In this document: piece by piece, positions 43,475-56,634 of the stretch
Layout: the number at the start of each line of letters is the position of its first letter
Numbering within the stretch: the stretch's first letter is position 1
NCBI GenBank assembly: GCA_026214975.1
Contig: CM047815.1
Location: 85,240,062 to 85,304,061, forward strand
Direction of reading: 5' to 3'
Length of the DNA stretch: 64,000 nt
Origin: Gentiana macrophylla
Lineage: Eukaryota > Streptophyta > Magnoliopsida > Gentianales > Gentianaceae
Made by a program: the position numbers and the translations under genes
The notes under the pieces: generated by a model
The model's database searches: none
The model's input: only the letters and a program-made list of their open reading frames with translations
Told to the model about the DNA's origin: nothing

Positions 43475-45178
43475 TGATAGCAAAATACTTAATCGCTAAC
43501 TTTCACCGACAGAGTATCGGGTCAACGGGAGTATAGTGGTCAACAGGGAGTAATGTCTAAGTACCAAAGCTGACGTAGAACTTAGTTCATGTCAAAATAA
43601 TAGTAGAGGGTATTATACTAATGCAGAAATAACGATTATACTAACGAATTTACTTCTAGATATTAAAAGGTATAGCCGAACTATGATCTCATGAGCTACT
43701 TTTACCCCTAAGGAAGGACTTGACAGGGAGCGTGTCTTAACCGACCTACCTATCCAATGTAGTTTAACGACATCCATGGGTGCCAACTCCTAATCCTAGT
43801 AATTAGACTGAACAACTCGATCTAACCACTCTATGTGAAGCTAACCGACTCTCCCTTTAGAAACCGATTATCCTAACATGATTAAGTTCTGTAGTTGCAC
43901 GAACAACGATGACAAACCTCTATATTGGAAACGGACCTAACAACTAGGCCGAATCTACGCAACGATCCCAAAACCCTTATCCTACATCTCACCGCAAAAA
44001 TGCATCTATAAGTTCGATGTGTGACACGTTGAACTAGGTGATCAATCAAATTCAAAGATGTTATAATCGCTTTTAGGACGTGGATTAATCGTTTAAACAT
44101 TAAATTACGCACTACAAAAATCCCAATCTCATCCCCTTGGGGTTTTCGCCGCTTTCACATAATTCGACTACACATGCAATTAGCTACTCATGATTATACT
44201 AATAAACGAAATAAGAATTGGAATCAAACTCAAGAAAATACATAAAAGAGAAGTCATTACCATATAACTTGCAGAAAATCTGATCCAGAAAATATGAAGA
44301 AATAATTGCACCAAAAAGTTGAATCTTTTGTTCTTGGAAGGTAAATCTAAGCTATAACAAGTGTGTAGAATCGAAGGATGTAATCTATGACATCAAAGGA
44401 TTGAAGGGTGATCAAACTACACTAAAATCGCACCAAAATCGCCTAAGGAAGAGTCTAAAGTCGGCCAAGAATAATTAGGGGCTGAATGAGCTGCGTATTT
44501 ATAATGTAGGGTGAAAATCGCTTCGCTTGTTGCAACGCCGCTTGCATCCTTTCAAACGCTAGTTTGCCTGGAAATCTTGATGATATTAGGGTTTTGTCTT
44601 CAGTGAACTAGTGTTTGGCTCCTCCTAAATGCCAGTTCATGGATCATGCCTCGAGGGCAAACGCCAGTTTGATTTGCCTGAACGCCAGTTTGGCTTGCAT
44701 GAGCTTTCTCGATTCAGGCTGAACCCATCCAAACGTGCGTTTGGGGGTTATTTGGATGCCAACTCTGTGAACGCCAGTTTGGCCTAAGCTTGATTCAAAC
44801 GCCAGTTTGGTTAGGGCAAATGCCAGTTCGCCTAGATTTCATTCCAAACTTGGCTTTTCTTCCACTTTCATTCTACCTTCGTACCACGAACATGTCTCTC
44901 ATTATAAAACATCGCCTTCCGGGTTCTCGAGTCACCTAAGTCCTGCAATAACAAATACGACAAACACCACGCGTAATTCTGCAAGACAAAAGTGCTCGGA
45001 AAAGAGTCAAATATCGTTAAAAAGGCGAAGTTTACTATCGATATGACAGTTTAACTCCCCATGAGTATAACTCTCAATATTACTCTTAATTAGGCCTAGA
45101 ACTACCCAAAACATGCCAAAAACGTGATAAACGGGGGTTAAACTGTACACCAAAGTACAGTAAAGTTGACTCCCATCA
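43475..45178 (-). repeat. 3' LTR of a minus-strand Tat/Athila-like gypsy element
   Basis: On the minus strand the LTR begins TGATGGGAGTCAACTTTAC right after the tract AAAAGTGTGGGGTGGT and ends TTTTGCTATCA, about 1.7 kb. The left edge is approximate. At 44540-44840 it carries about eight dispersed copies of AACGCCAGTTTGG-like words. Its head, including GAGAACCCGGAAGGCG, recurs in opposite orientation at 63520-64000. Small open frames inside are not genes. Confidence 0.7.
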
Positions 45179-45194
45179 ACCACCCCACACTTTT
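45179..45194 (-). promoter_or_regulatory. Polypurine tract of the minus-strand gypsy element
   Basis: Minus strand AAAAGTGTGGGGTGGT directly precedes the LTR start. GAGGACGAGCAAAGGC lies just upstream, a common neighbour of this tract in large plant gypsy elements. Confidence 0.7.
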
Positions 45195-47384
45195 GCCTTT
45201 GCTCGTCCTCGAGTAAATTAGGCGTTTTAAAACAGACCAAGGGATCAACTTTACGAAACATGCATAGGACCCACGACATCAAGGTGAACGTAAAGTAGAC
45301 ACGGAATGTGACCCACATGACTCTATTTTGTCATGAAAACGAAGTGTGTATGTGTGATAAAAACCGAGGGCTACACTCAAAATGATTACCGGCTTTGAAT
45401 ACCGGCCAAATGACTACACACAACTTATACCGGGCTAGAATCTCCACTAATCTAAGTAACCAAGGCCAAAAACGGTCAAGCAGGACTTGAAGGGTTATAA
45501 TGTTAAGCTTGGGACAGGGTTAACCGAAAGGAAATTTTGGGACTGGAGAAAAGAAAACACGAGTGAACCTAATCATCTTACGTCTCTCTTCTCAAAACAA
45601 ATCAGCTAACACCAAAACGCCTTCGATTTTCTTTATTCATCGATAAACAACTCCAACCTTACATTATACTTTTATTCACTCAAACATCCTTCTTTGACTT
45701 CTTTTTCTCAAACTTTATCCGATTTTTTCATTTTTTTCAATTCACTTTTCTTTCCTTTTCTTTTTTTCTCTTACTTTTCTTCCAAACCAAATAAACTTTA
45801 TATAGATTTCTCGAGCTCCTCCCTTCGCACTATCACCAGATTTACTAACCAACCCTTCTCAAAACATGCACCAATCTCCCACCCCACACTTGATTTAGCA
45901 AGTGTGTCTAAAAGCAACAACTAAGTCCACTCGTAGGGTGATCAAAAGAAACGTGACCAATAATAAAGCTCAGGGTTAGGATAATACAGGCTAAGTAACC
46001 AAAACGACTCATTTTCGGACGCTGGTGAGACCGTCCTATCAAGGCTCAGAGGAGTACGAGGATAAAATGTCGGGATTTTGGCTTATTTGGCTCTGGTCGG
46101 ATCAAAGAAGCGCCATGACTCTCATCCCGTGTTCGGCCTAGGTAAACCTCTCTATTTCGCCTCGAAACTAGTGGTATAAGTGTGTATAGCAACCAAGCTA
46201 AGTATAACCACGGTTCTATGTGCACTAAAAGGGTTCGTATCGTGATAAAATAAAGGCGCCCTGCACACATTACTCGACTACTAAAACATTTACCAACTCC
46301 ATCGTGAGAAACATGCATATAACGCGGTGTCAAACCGTGAAAAGTTCTAAAATTTTAAGCCATGAATTGACTCGAAACCGAGCATTAACTAAGCATATAA
46401 CAATTACCGGCACATTTATCAATCGAAACAATACAAAGCTAAGTCGTATACACCCTTCCACTTCGAATGAAGCAATGCCTCGGTGCGTGAATGAGATAGA
46501 AAAGAAAGACTTAGCTTTAGACCCGCGTAAAGGCGCCATCGAATCCATAAATGACCTCGTAATCACGACCCGAATCCCTATCACGCGAAACAATGCAAAA
46601 CATTCATGGGACATGGTCCTCGTACCAAGATATCGAATATGGATAAGGGGATATTAGTAATAAGGCCTCATCCGCCAAAAACTCGATATGCAATATGTAA
46701 CGCACAAAATAGGTCGCTTTATATGGATAGATAACCCCTACGGGTAAAGTACAGAACATCTAAACATAATAGAAAGGCCACAGAGGCATATAATAGCGAA
46801 AATCATCCAAAGTGCGTACAAATAAAAGCCAGGACATGAATCAAAGTAGTAGCATGCCTTAAGGCTTACACAACATCAAGATCAAATAGTAGTATCCACA
46901 GATCGAAAGTATCATCAAAAGTGGTACAAATGTAGCAAACAAAGGCTGAGACGAATCCCTAACCAACCCTAACACCGGGCACGCATTTATAAAAAGAATA
47001 GCATATAAGAAATATAAAATCACGTCTGTCGTCCGGTGCATCATCATCAAAAGCAAGTACAAGTAAGCGCGTACTCAAAAAGCCCCCTAGATCACCTTTT
47101 ATTCCAAATAAATCCTATTATGGCAGGGTTGCCTCCTCTAAGAGCCTTTGTTTTACGTCGTTGGCTCGACCGGGTGACTCTAAACGGGCTCAAGCCACAA
47201 ATGACTCAAAGCAACAATTCAAGCATTCCAATTCAGGACAAATAGTATCAAAATCGTCAACCAAAATCCAAACTCAAGAAGACCAATAGCTTACGAAGAG
47301 AGAACAATGCGAGAACCATAGAAATCGAATTTTCTAGAAACTTACCGCTCATGGCTCTCGATGCTACCTCCTCCCAACCAGAGA
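45195..47384 (-). other. 3' untranslated interior of the minus-strand gypsy element
   Basis: About 2.2 kb without gag or pol. At about 47125-47175 the minus strand reads GGTCGAGCCAACGACGTAAA then GAGGAGGCAACCC, text that in Athila/Tat elements follows the end of pol. A second GTGTGGGGTGGGAG occurs near 45876-45890 and a strong pyrimidine run at 45690-45790. Frames 46046-46333 and 46304-46657 are overlapping and unsupported. Confidence 0.5.
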
Positions 47385-47389
47385 ATTTC

Positions 47390-49544
47390 TGTAACACCCG
47401 ATTTCCAATCCCGTCGGCGCGGTATTGGTCACCGTAGTGCCACTCATCACGACACACGCGTGGTAGTAATATCCAACATTCCACAACAGAGAAATAAACG
47501 CCCACCATTCATTATTTAAAACGTTAAAATAAGTTCAATCTCCGATAGAAAAGTGAAAACATGCGGAAATGTCAATATGTTTCAAAGTTTCAAAATCCAA
47601 TAAAGTGAAAACACGTGATCGCGACTTACGTGACTCTCAAAACCCGCGACATCCCAAAGAACAAGCAATCATCCGCAGAAATACTGCTAAGAATCGCTTC
47701 CCCCATAAATGGATCATAGCAGGCCCACCAAAAGTAGAAACCGTCAACTATAAAGTTGAGTAAGAATAAATCCAAAGATATGCAAAATAAGATCGTGCAC
47801 TTGTTCGACGTATTCAAACACCACTAACATTTAAAACCCAAGCTACAAGGAAAGTAAAACTTTCAAACCATATGTCAAAACCAACCCACCAAAGGTTAAC
47901 CAAGGACTAAACTAACCCATGAAAGGTGCAACCAATTTATGAAAATTACCAACAATCCATAAGGATACAACCAAACTATAAAAGACACAACCAACCCATA
48001 CCGGACACAATACATCACAACTATCCATACCTAAAGGTCCCGAATGTGCACATTCCTCAAAAAGTAAAACCCTAAAGAGAGGATCCTAAAGGTCAACCAA
48101 TGGTATCATACTAGATGGACCACCACGTCTTTGGGGTGCAAGGAAACCTTCCGGGTTCCCGGCTTCGGGTGCTACCCTATCCGCCCGACCACACCACCGC
48201 GCAACTCCCCAAATACGCCAAAGTCATTGAAGTCGTAAGAAACCTTCCCGGTGCCCGGCTTTGGGAGCTACCCTATCCGGCCCAACCACTACGGGTCTAC
48301 GAACTTCGATGCCCAATATCCGAATCTCACCAAGACACCAATATCCTTGACTCATCAAACGTAACTTACCAAAACATGTTCATAAGATCGACAACAACCC
48401 ACAAAGGAAGAAAGACAAAATAAGCTAGACATCCGTTTGGAAGCTTGGACGCGCGTTTGAACCCCCCATCGACGCGCCCGTCAAAATCGACGCCCGCCCA
48501 TAGAAGCTTTGACGCTTTCGCCCACCAAAAGTTTCTACATCCTCGAATCAAATTTCTCTCCGGGCGCCCGCCCCCAAACACCTGCACGCCCGCCCACCTC
48601 GAAACCACTACAACTCGAATCAATTTTAACACCCAGGACGCCCGTCCGTAAACCAAACGTCCGTCTGAAGTGTACTTTGTGGCGGACTCCGCCCACATGA
48701 ATCGGACGCTCGTCCCACTGGTTTCAACTAGAACCCTAAAATGATCAATACGATTTTCAAGTCGTTTTTCAATAAAACAAAGATCAAAAGCAACATATTA
48801 AGCATAAAACCTTCATATGAAAGTACCGTATCATCTATCGACTCTAACCAAAGTAACAACACACTACTACCGGTGTTTAACATATCAAAACACGACAACC
48901 AAGTGTAAACGCCTTGGATTAAAAGTGGCGATTACAATCTTCGCTTTCAAAACATGATTACAAATCCCTTAAACACTCTAAGACACACTAAATAGCCCCA
49001 AATTACACCTAATAAACCTTGAACAACAATACCAAGCATCTAAAACCATACACAACCCTATATGATACTCAAGACTTCATCTTTCAAGCCAAACGAAAAG
49101 CACTATAGAATTATTCTTACCGGTAACGTTGCACCTCTTGAAAGCCTTTGCTAACAAGCTTGAATTGATCTTCTACGAAACCCGAAACGATGACGACGAC
49201 GGCGAATTCTTCAAACACCAAGAAGAAGTTTTTTTTTTCTCTCCTCCTTCCACACAAGGGGCAACGGCAAGGGGGTTGGTTCTTAGAGTTTCCATAGGCT
49301 TTTGGAGAAAATAAGGAAGGAAAAGGGATAAAAGATCCTTTTAATCGCTCATTAATAAATAAGTTACTAATTTACTTAATTAGGAGATTTTAAAAAAAAA
49401 GGATTAAAAAAAAAATCTTTTAATTGTCAAAATAAGGGATCTTGGAGAACCTTCTCCTTTCTAAATCAAATAATCAAATAATCTCCCAAAATAAATGGAC
49501 CCTTTACCGATTAAATAGAAAGTCAAAAATTTCGGGATGTTACA
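47390..49544 (-). repeat. 3' LTR of element G
   Basis: Contains a GC-rich islet at 48430-48720 with about eight GACGCCCGTCC-like words. The frames 48115-48423 and 48366-48698 lie in it and recur in the other LTR; no family recognised. Confidence 0.93.
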
Positions 49545-49849
49545 TCCTTTCCCTTAAGACAAAGCTTCGTCCTCGAAGCTCGGTTCGCACTGGCTTGTAC
49601 AAAAATAAACAATCCTTTATTCAATTATCACATATACTATGCCACAAAACACTTTCACATATAGTTACACTTGTTGCCCAAAAGTAATTTCAACACACAC
49701 CACATTGCCACATACATCGTAACTTACCGTGATTTTCCTACATAGAACTCAATACCTACCCCACACATCCTCACTGTGCTTATTTTAGTAAATTTATTCT
49801 TAAGGTTCGTTTTTGTGGTGGTCCCGAGTCGAACGCCTCGATACCACTT
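49545..49849 (-). other. 305-bp interior of element G with primer site and purine tract
   Basis: Minus strand: TGGTATCGAGGC (49836-49847) two bases after the 5' LTR is a primer site close to the initiator tRNA-Met type; the other end has CTTAAGGGAAAGGA (about 49545-49558) as purine tract. Nothing else recognisable. Confidence 0.8.
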
Positions 49850-51998
49850 TGTAACACTCCCGATTTCCAATCCCGTCGGCCGCGGTATTGGTCACCGTAG
49901 TGCCACTCATCACGACACACACGTGCGTGGTAGTAATATCCAACATTCCACAACAGAAAATAAACGCCCACCATTCATTATTTAAAACGTTAAAATAAGT
50001 TCAATCTCCGATAGAAAAGTGAAAACATGCGGAAATGTCAATATGTTTCAAAGTTTCAAAATCCAATAAAGTGAAAACACGTGATCGCGACTACGTGACT
50101 CTCAAAACCCGCGACATCCCAAAGAACAAGCAATCATCCGCAAAAATACTCGCTAAGAATCTGCTCCCCATAAATGGATCATAGCAGGCCCACCAAAAGT
50201 AGAAACCACAACTATAAAGTTGAGTAAGAATAAATCCAAAGATATGCAAAATAAGATCGTGCACTTGTTCGACGTATTCAAACACCACTAACATTTAAAA
50301 ACCTAAGCTACAAGGAAAGTAAAACTTTCAAACCATATGTCAAAACCAACCCACTCAAAGTTAACCAAGGACTAAACTAACCCATGAAAGGTGCAACCAA
50401 TTTATGAAAATTACCAACAATCCATAAGGATACAACCAAACTATAAAAGACACAACCAACCCATACCGGACACAATACATCACAACTATCCATACCTAAA
50501 GGTCCCGAATGTGCACATTCCTCAAAAAGGGTAAAACCCTAAAGAGGAGGATCCTAAAGGTCAACCAATGGTATCATACTAGATGGACCACCACGTACTG
50601 GGGTGCAAGGAAACCTTCCCGGGTTCCCGGCTTCGGGTGCTACCCTATCCGGCCCGACCACACCACTGTCTGCAACTCCCCAAATACGTCAAAGTCATTG
50701 AAGTCGTAAGGAAACGTTCCCGGGTGCCCGGCCGGAGCTACCCTATCCGCCCAACCACTACGGGTCTACGAAACTTCGATGCCCAATATCCGAATCTCAC
50801 CAAGACACCAATATCCTTGACTCATCAAACGTAATTTACCAAAACATGTTCATAAGATCGACAACAACCCACAAAGGAAGAAAGACAAAATAAGCTGAAC
50901 ATCCGCTTGGAAGCCTCAGACGCACGCTTGAACCCCCACCGGGCGCCCGTCCAAAATCGACGCCCGTCCATGAAGCCGACGCCGCCCACCAAAAGTTTCT
51001 ACATCCTCAATCAAATTTCTACCGGACGCCCGTCCCCAAACACCAGCACGCCCGCCCACCCCGAAACCACTACAACTCGAATCAATTTAACACCAGACGC
51101 CCGTCCGTAAACCAAACGTCCGTCTCGAAGTGTACCCGGCGGACTCCGCCCACATGAATCGGACGCTCGTCCACACTGGTTTCAACTAGAACCCTAAAAA
51201 TGATCAATACGATTTTCAAGTCGTTTTCAATAAAACAAAGATCAAAAGCAACATATTAAGCATAAAACCTTCATATGAAAGTACCGTATCATCTATCGAC
51301 TTAAACCAAAGTAACAACACACTACTACCGGTGTTTAACATTTCAAAACATGACAACCAAGTGTAAACGCCTTGGATTAAAAGTGGCAGATTACAATCTT
51401 CGCTTTCAAAACATGATTACAAATCCTTAAACACTCTAAGACACACTAAATAGCCCCAAATTACACCTAATAAACCTTGAACAACAATACCAAGCATCTA
51501 AAAACCATACACAACCCTATATGATACTCAAGACTTCATCTTTCAAGCCAAACGAAAAAGCACTATAGAATTATTCTTACCGGTAACGTTGCACCTCTTG
51601 AAAGCCTTTGCTAACAAGCTAGAATTGATCTTCTACGAAACCCGAAACGATGACGACGACGGCGAATTCTTCAAACACCAAGAAGAAGTTTTTTTTTCTC
51701 TCCTCCTTCCACACAAGGGGCGACGGCAAGGGGGTTGGTTCTTAGGGTTTCCATAGGCTTTTGGAGAAAATAAGGAAGGAAAAGGGATAAAAGATCCTTT
51801 TAATCGCTCATTAATAAATAAGTTACTAATTTACTTAATTAGGAGATTTAAAAAAAAGGATTAAAAAAATCTTTTAATTGTCAAAATAAGGGATCTTGGA
51901 GAACCTTCTCCTTTCTAAATCAAATAATCAAATAATCTCCCAAAATAAATGGACCCTTTACCGATTAAATAGAAAGTCAAAAATTTCGGGATGTTACA
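49850..51998 (-). repeat. 5' LTR of element G
   Basis: Near-identical to 47390-49544. On the minus strand, TCTTCTTGGTGTTTGAAG and CGTCGTCGTCATCG mark the region about 450 bp into the LTR. The open frames in it (50509-50834, 50907-51110) are LTR text. Confidence 0.93.
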
Positions 51999-52003
51999 AT
52001 TTC

Positions 52004-52858
52004 CTTTATTTGCCTTTCGCTCCATCTTCTTTTAAAATCCGCATCGTGAGGATGTGGTCTCTTTCTTACACCTCTTTGAGCCATATGCACCGGTGGTGGT
52101 AAAAACTCGACTTCATAGAACTCATCATCACAAGGTGGATGAGTGAAGTAATCCGGGATGGACGTGTATCGTGACCACTAGGCTATCCAAAGGCTTAAAT
52201 ATAGTGGTGATCAACTTGATCTTGATCCATAGGTGAGCTTGACGGTAGAATGAGCGATCCCAACTCCTCCTTAGTCTCGATCTCCACATGATCGACGACC
52301 ACAATCGAATCTACCGCACAATCTTTCAAGTCATAATTTTTTATATCCTCAGAAAGTTGTACTTGGTAAAAGTTGCACCCCTTCCATCTCCAAATCTTGT
52401 AGTTCCTCTTCATCCCAAAGCGTTTCAATACCAAAGAATTCTTGCTCACTCATAACGATGGTCGGTACCACCGCACATTCCACCACGGTATCGTCATTTT
52501 TCATCTCAAGGGGTGGAAGTGTAGTAGGGAGAAAGTGAAACATGCCATCATCAAATTTCGCAAGAGGAGGAGACGGTAATATGGGCGATCCCAACTCAAT
52601 CCCTTGCTCTGACACCTCATCATAGTAGAGTAAATCCTCAACCTCACTTCCCACCTTAACTTCTTCAGTGACAACCTCATCAGCCATAACCACTTCTATT
52701 GCACATGCCTGCTCTTTTTGCTCGAGCCCCATCATTTCAATCAACTGCCCCGCCCGGTCTAGAAGGTTTCTGATGGCGGAGTCGGTACTTATCTTGAACT
52801 CTTGCATGTCCTGCAGTCGCTCCTGCAGGCTCTGGTTCAGTCGCTCTAGTAGCTCCAT
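52004..52858 (-). pseudogene. gag-like ORF of the minus-strand gypsy element
   Basis: From 52858 leftward an open frame of about 169 residues starts MELLERLNQSLQERLQDMQE, continues IRNLLDRAGQLIEMM, then acidic text with LGSPILPSPP and a repeat of it (LGSLILPSSSP) in the next frame (52449-52195). The opening is coiled-coil-like. The IRNL..xxGQL pattern resembles the linker after the gag domain in Athila/Tat elements. Further left MAQRGVRKRPHPHDADF, with KRRWSER, runs into the G insertion. The right edge is the LTR of the copia element that inserted here. Function is not otherwise recognised. Confidence 0.5.
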
Positions 52859-52865
52859 TTGACTG

Positions 52866-54675
52866 TGTTAGGTGTGATGCCCGAAAAACAATTTTGTAAT
52901 TGTTTTATTTAATAAATGAAATGATGTTATTATTCATATTTATTATTTTCATATTCACCGATGTGACAATAGTATTTACACTACGTAAAACCCTAAAGTA
53001 TATCGCTTATGTAATCACTTAACTCAAGGTATGGTATATACACAGAGGATTGAGTTAGTGAAGATGTACTTAAAATACAATTAGCCCGTAGTGAAGTTAA
53101 TCGAGAGTATCGGGTCTCCCTTTAACGTGCTATTAATGCGCCTGAACACAATAGGTGTGATTGTCTTATCCGGACTTTCGGTTAAGAGAACCTAATGGGG
53201 CATTCATATATGATAGATATATCATATGTAAATTTGACCAATTTGATTAGAGTTCACGATATAATTCCGTGATCGAGAAGTCTTATCGAATCAATGGATG
53301 ATCATATTTATGGATATATCTTAATCTCGAAGTGATCGCAATAACCGCTTGAATCGGTATGAAGTTTGACTTGACGGTTAAGGATTACACCGGTCCGTGG
53401 TCCGAATTACCCCATCTTGGCATTGTACTGATTGAGTGAGTAGTCTCGTGTTCTCACAGATACGAATCCATTCCTTCCATTTATGGAAGTAGATGTATTA
53501 GCTTTCTTATTTGTTAATCCTAAAACCGATCGATCGTATTTGAGTTCATATTACACCGATTAGCTACCAAAGGAGTTGTATGAATTAATTGATCACTGTG
53601 GGGTTAATGGTAAATAAGGATAAGAGGTTCTAAAAGGGTTAACGGTAACTTCCCGATTTAGAATGAATAAAGATATGGAGGATTAATCCATATGTAATGA
53701 TTATATCAATGGACGCTTTATTATTCTCGTGAGGATAAATATAATCTTATAATCGGAGAGTGCGATCACGGGATTATGGTGGCATATTCCTCGTGATTGA
53801 TTTATCGAATATAATTATTCTATAATTATTTATTTGATTTATCGGAGCCGATGATTATTAGTCCATGGTCCCCGACGTGCCTCCTAATATAGCATAGCTA
53901 TTCTCGGACGTCGAATCCTAATAATATTAATTTAGTTCTTGTTGGACTTTATTAAAACGATATGTGATTTAATTGTTTAGTGGACTATTAAATTAGTTGG
54001 GCTAAATAATTAAATATTTGGAAAAGACATTTTCCATAATCTTGGCCCAATTATTGTGTAATGGCAAAATTAATATTGACTGGGTCAATATTTGGTGTTT
54101 GCGCCCCATGCTCTTTTTTGGAACAAGAAATTATTTTCTTGTGTGTTAATAAGACATGTGCATAAAATATTTATTGGATAAATATTTATGGTAAATAATA
54201 AAGATAAATATTATTCTAAATTTGTTCTAGAATATTATGGAATTATCTTTTATTAATTGGATTATTTATTTGCAAAATAAAAATCCTTGAGGCTAAGTTT
54301 TACTCTCCTATATAAAGAGAGCTTCTCTGCTGCCTTAACACACACAATAATTTCGACCACTCTTGCAAATTAGAGGGAAGAATTTTCGGCCAAGGGTTGG
54401 GGAAAAATCTTGGAGATTTTTTCCGGGTAGCATATCGGAAGGGTTCGAGTCGAGAATTCCTTCCACCGGGAATTGCTTGGATCACACGTACGGAAGATCG
54501 TGGTGCTCTTCACATCTTCTCACATTCATCCTTTTGCGGTTCTTCAACTTGAATTTTGAGATTCAAGAGGTATGATCTACATCCCCCTTGTAGAATAGAT
54601 CTAGTTATTTTATTACGTGTATTATATAGATCTAGATCCTTAAAATCGCTTCCATTGCGGATGATATTACTAATA
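52866..54675 (+). repeat. 5' LTR of the Angela/BARE-like element
   Basis: TGTTAGGTGTGATGCCCG to ATTACTAATA. CTCCTATATAAAGAGAG at about 54304-54320 is the likely core promoter, about 355 bp before the LTR end. Confidence 0.93.
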
Positions 54676-54676
54676 G

Positions 54677-54690
54677 TGGTATCAGAGCCC
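54677..54690 (+). promoter_or_regulatory. Primer binding site of the Angela/BARE-like element
   Basis: TGGTATCAGAGCCC, one base after the LTR: initiator tRNA-Met type. Confidence 0.9.
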
Positions 54691-56634
54691 AAGGTGATCT
54701 ATATTTATACGTATAAAATATTAGATCTATGAGTGGTAAACATGTAGATTTTTTTGTCCCAAATTTTTTTTTAAGGGGCCGAAAATTTTTGTTTTATTTT
54801 TTATGTTATGAATGTCTTGGTTGAAGAGATGGATTGGGGTTGGTACTATTTACTCGTTAGATCTATTGTAGCTCCTTTGTTTAAAGAACAATTGAAAGAT
54901 AGGAATTGTATTTATTTTATGTCAATTTTCAAATTTATTTGTAAAAGTAGCATCTTTTATTGTAATTTTGAATATCCAGACTGGAAAAGATGAAGATCTT
55001 GCTGGAAAATTGAAGATCAAGGCGAAACCCATGGTATGAACGAGGAGAAACGGATAAAACTTTATTAAAAACTGCTACAGGACTTTCTGCGACGCTGAAA
55101 AGCGCCGCTATAAGTCCTGTTTAATAAAAATTTGCGGCTAGGGTTTTATTTTGTTGCGGCTGCACCAATTTTTTTATGACCTAATCCTTTTTATTATTAA
55201 ACTGCCGCATGACACCAAAAAAAAAAGAATTATTTTTTGGAAAATAATTATTAGCAGCCGCATGTAATAAAAATATATTTTTTGGATTAATTATAATAAA
55301 TTGGATTTATTTAATTAAAAAATCTTTTCTCCTCTCGGGTGTTCGTGGTTCGTGATCCGGCGGTTCGAGTTCAAGATTCGAAGATCAAGACTCGAAGACA
55401 ATAAGATTGTAATTTATTTTCCTAGGATAGATTAGATACGGGGGTACCAACAATCCATCTCGGTGTTTAAATTTTCCGCAATTTATTTTTTATGTGTTCG
55501 ATCATAAAATGTATATAAAATCGAATTGTCATGACATGCATCATATCATAAATCCACTCCATGCATACATGTAGAATTTTAATTTTGGTAATTAAAATAG
55601 GCATGTATACAAACTCGTGTAATTAGTTGAAATTTAATTAATACGTGGTAATTAATAAATTTAGTAACTAATTAAAGATCCGAGGACGGGTTATGAAATC
55701 GTTAGGTCTTTCGGTGTGTGTTCTCGGTGAACCGCCTTAAAGCACAAACGAGATCACGTTTTCAATTCGTAGTGTCTACGAGGTTGAATGATGGTAAAAG
55801 AACAATAAATCTTGGATAAAACGGTTCGCTTATAGGTTGGGTGGTCAATCGAGCTAGGCTCGACCGACTTAACCCTCCTAGTGTGATGTATGCACGGGGG
55901 TCCGGCAAGACTAAGCTACACCGGAGAGCGGAGGGGTGATTCCTTCTTATCTCAATGAGGCCGTCTTGACCCACTTTAGTCCGATCGTCACATATGTTCC
56001 AACGAATAGGACGGGTAGGCTTGCCTACGCACGCCACCATTCGAATCCTTGATTTGATGAGCTTTTATGATAACATCAAAAGACGTGGTTAGTTAACCCA
56101 CAACCACTTCCAAATTATTGAGTAGAGCGGGGAGGCGACACCAACCCCACGGCCTCTACTATGATACAAGTAAGTGAGAGAGTGGTGACGCCGCGCGCTT
56201 TGATTTCGCCCCCCACGGATGGTGTTCACCCCTATCAACATTCATGGCTTGGTCTCCAAAGGATAGGATTTCTCGGTACTCGTCGGGTCACCGACCTATC
56301 CTACGACGGCACACTCGGGCGCACTCAAGAGATCCGATATAGTAGGTCACACTCATAAAAGGATATTTTTGGTAATATCTAGGCTAAAAATGAAAGGTAG
56401 TCAATGAATAAAGGGATGTTCGATTCTCGTGGATGTTTGATTCTCATAAGTTATTCATTGATGAGATTGTCTCGATTTAACCGTCATCTCTTTGACCTAA
56501 CCTACGGCGGCATCGAGATGCGAGGTTAAAACCTCGGAATGGTAGAGTAGACTTAATTATTAGTTTACAATTCCTAAAATTTATATAGTAGTGTTAAACT
56601 TGAATTAATGTATGTCATTTTATTTTCAGCAAAA
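54691..56634 (+). other. Long untranslated leader with a candidate intron
   Basis: About 1.9 kb. A donor-like ACAA|GTAAGTGAG at 56170 and an acceptor-like TTTTATTTTCAG ending at 56629, five bases before the gag ATG, would define a ~460-nt intron. BARE elements are known to make a spliced RNA. From about 55130 to 56605 the leader matches 1-1500 of the window. Minus-strand frame 55762-56040 is unsupported. Confidence 0.6.

Larger units (their letters stand above)
47385..52003 (-). mobile_element. Element G: huge-LTR, tiny-interior gypsy element, TSD ATTTC
   Basis: LTRs at 47390-49544 (2155 bp) and 49850-51998 (2149 bp) with ATTTC at 47385-47389 and 51999-52003. The interior is only 305 bp. On the minus strand the LTR runs TGTAACATCCCGAAATTTT to CGGGTGTTACA (or GGGAGTGTTACA), a Tekay/Del-like style. 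A primer site and a purine tract are present, so the element is structurally complete for reverse transcription, but it codes for nothing. The LTRs are nearly identical, and most differences are one- or two-base indels, so it is young. Confidence 0.93.

Noticed and set aside
46046..46657. Overlapping frames on both strands (95, 117 and 94 residues) as genes
   Set aside because: They overlap each other in the 3' untranslated interior of a gypsy element and show no motif.
48115..48698. Overlapping ~100-residue frames on both strands as a gene
   Set aside because: They fall inside the LTR of element G, recur with indels in the other LTR and match no family.
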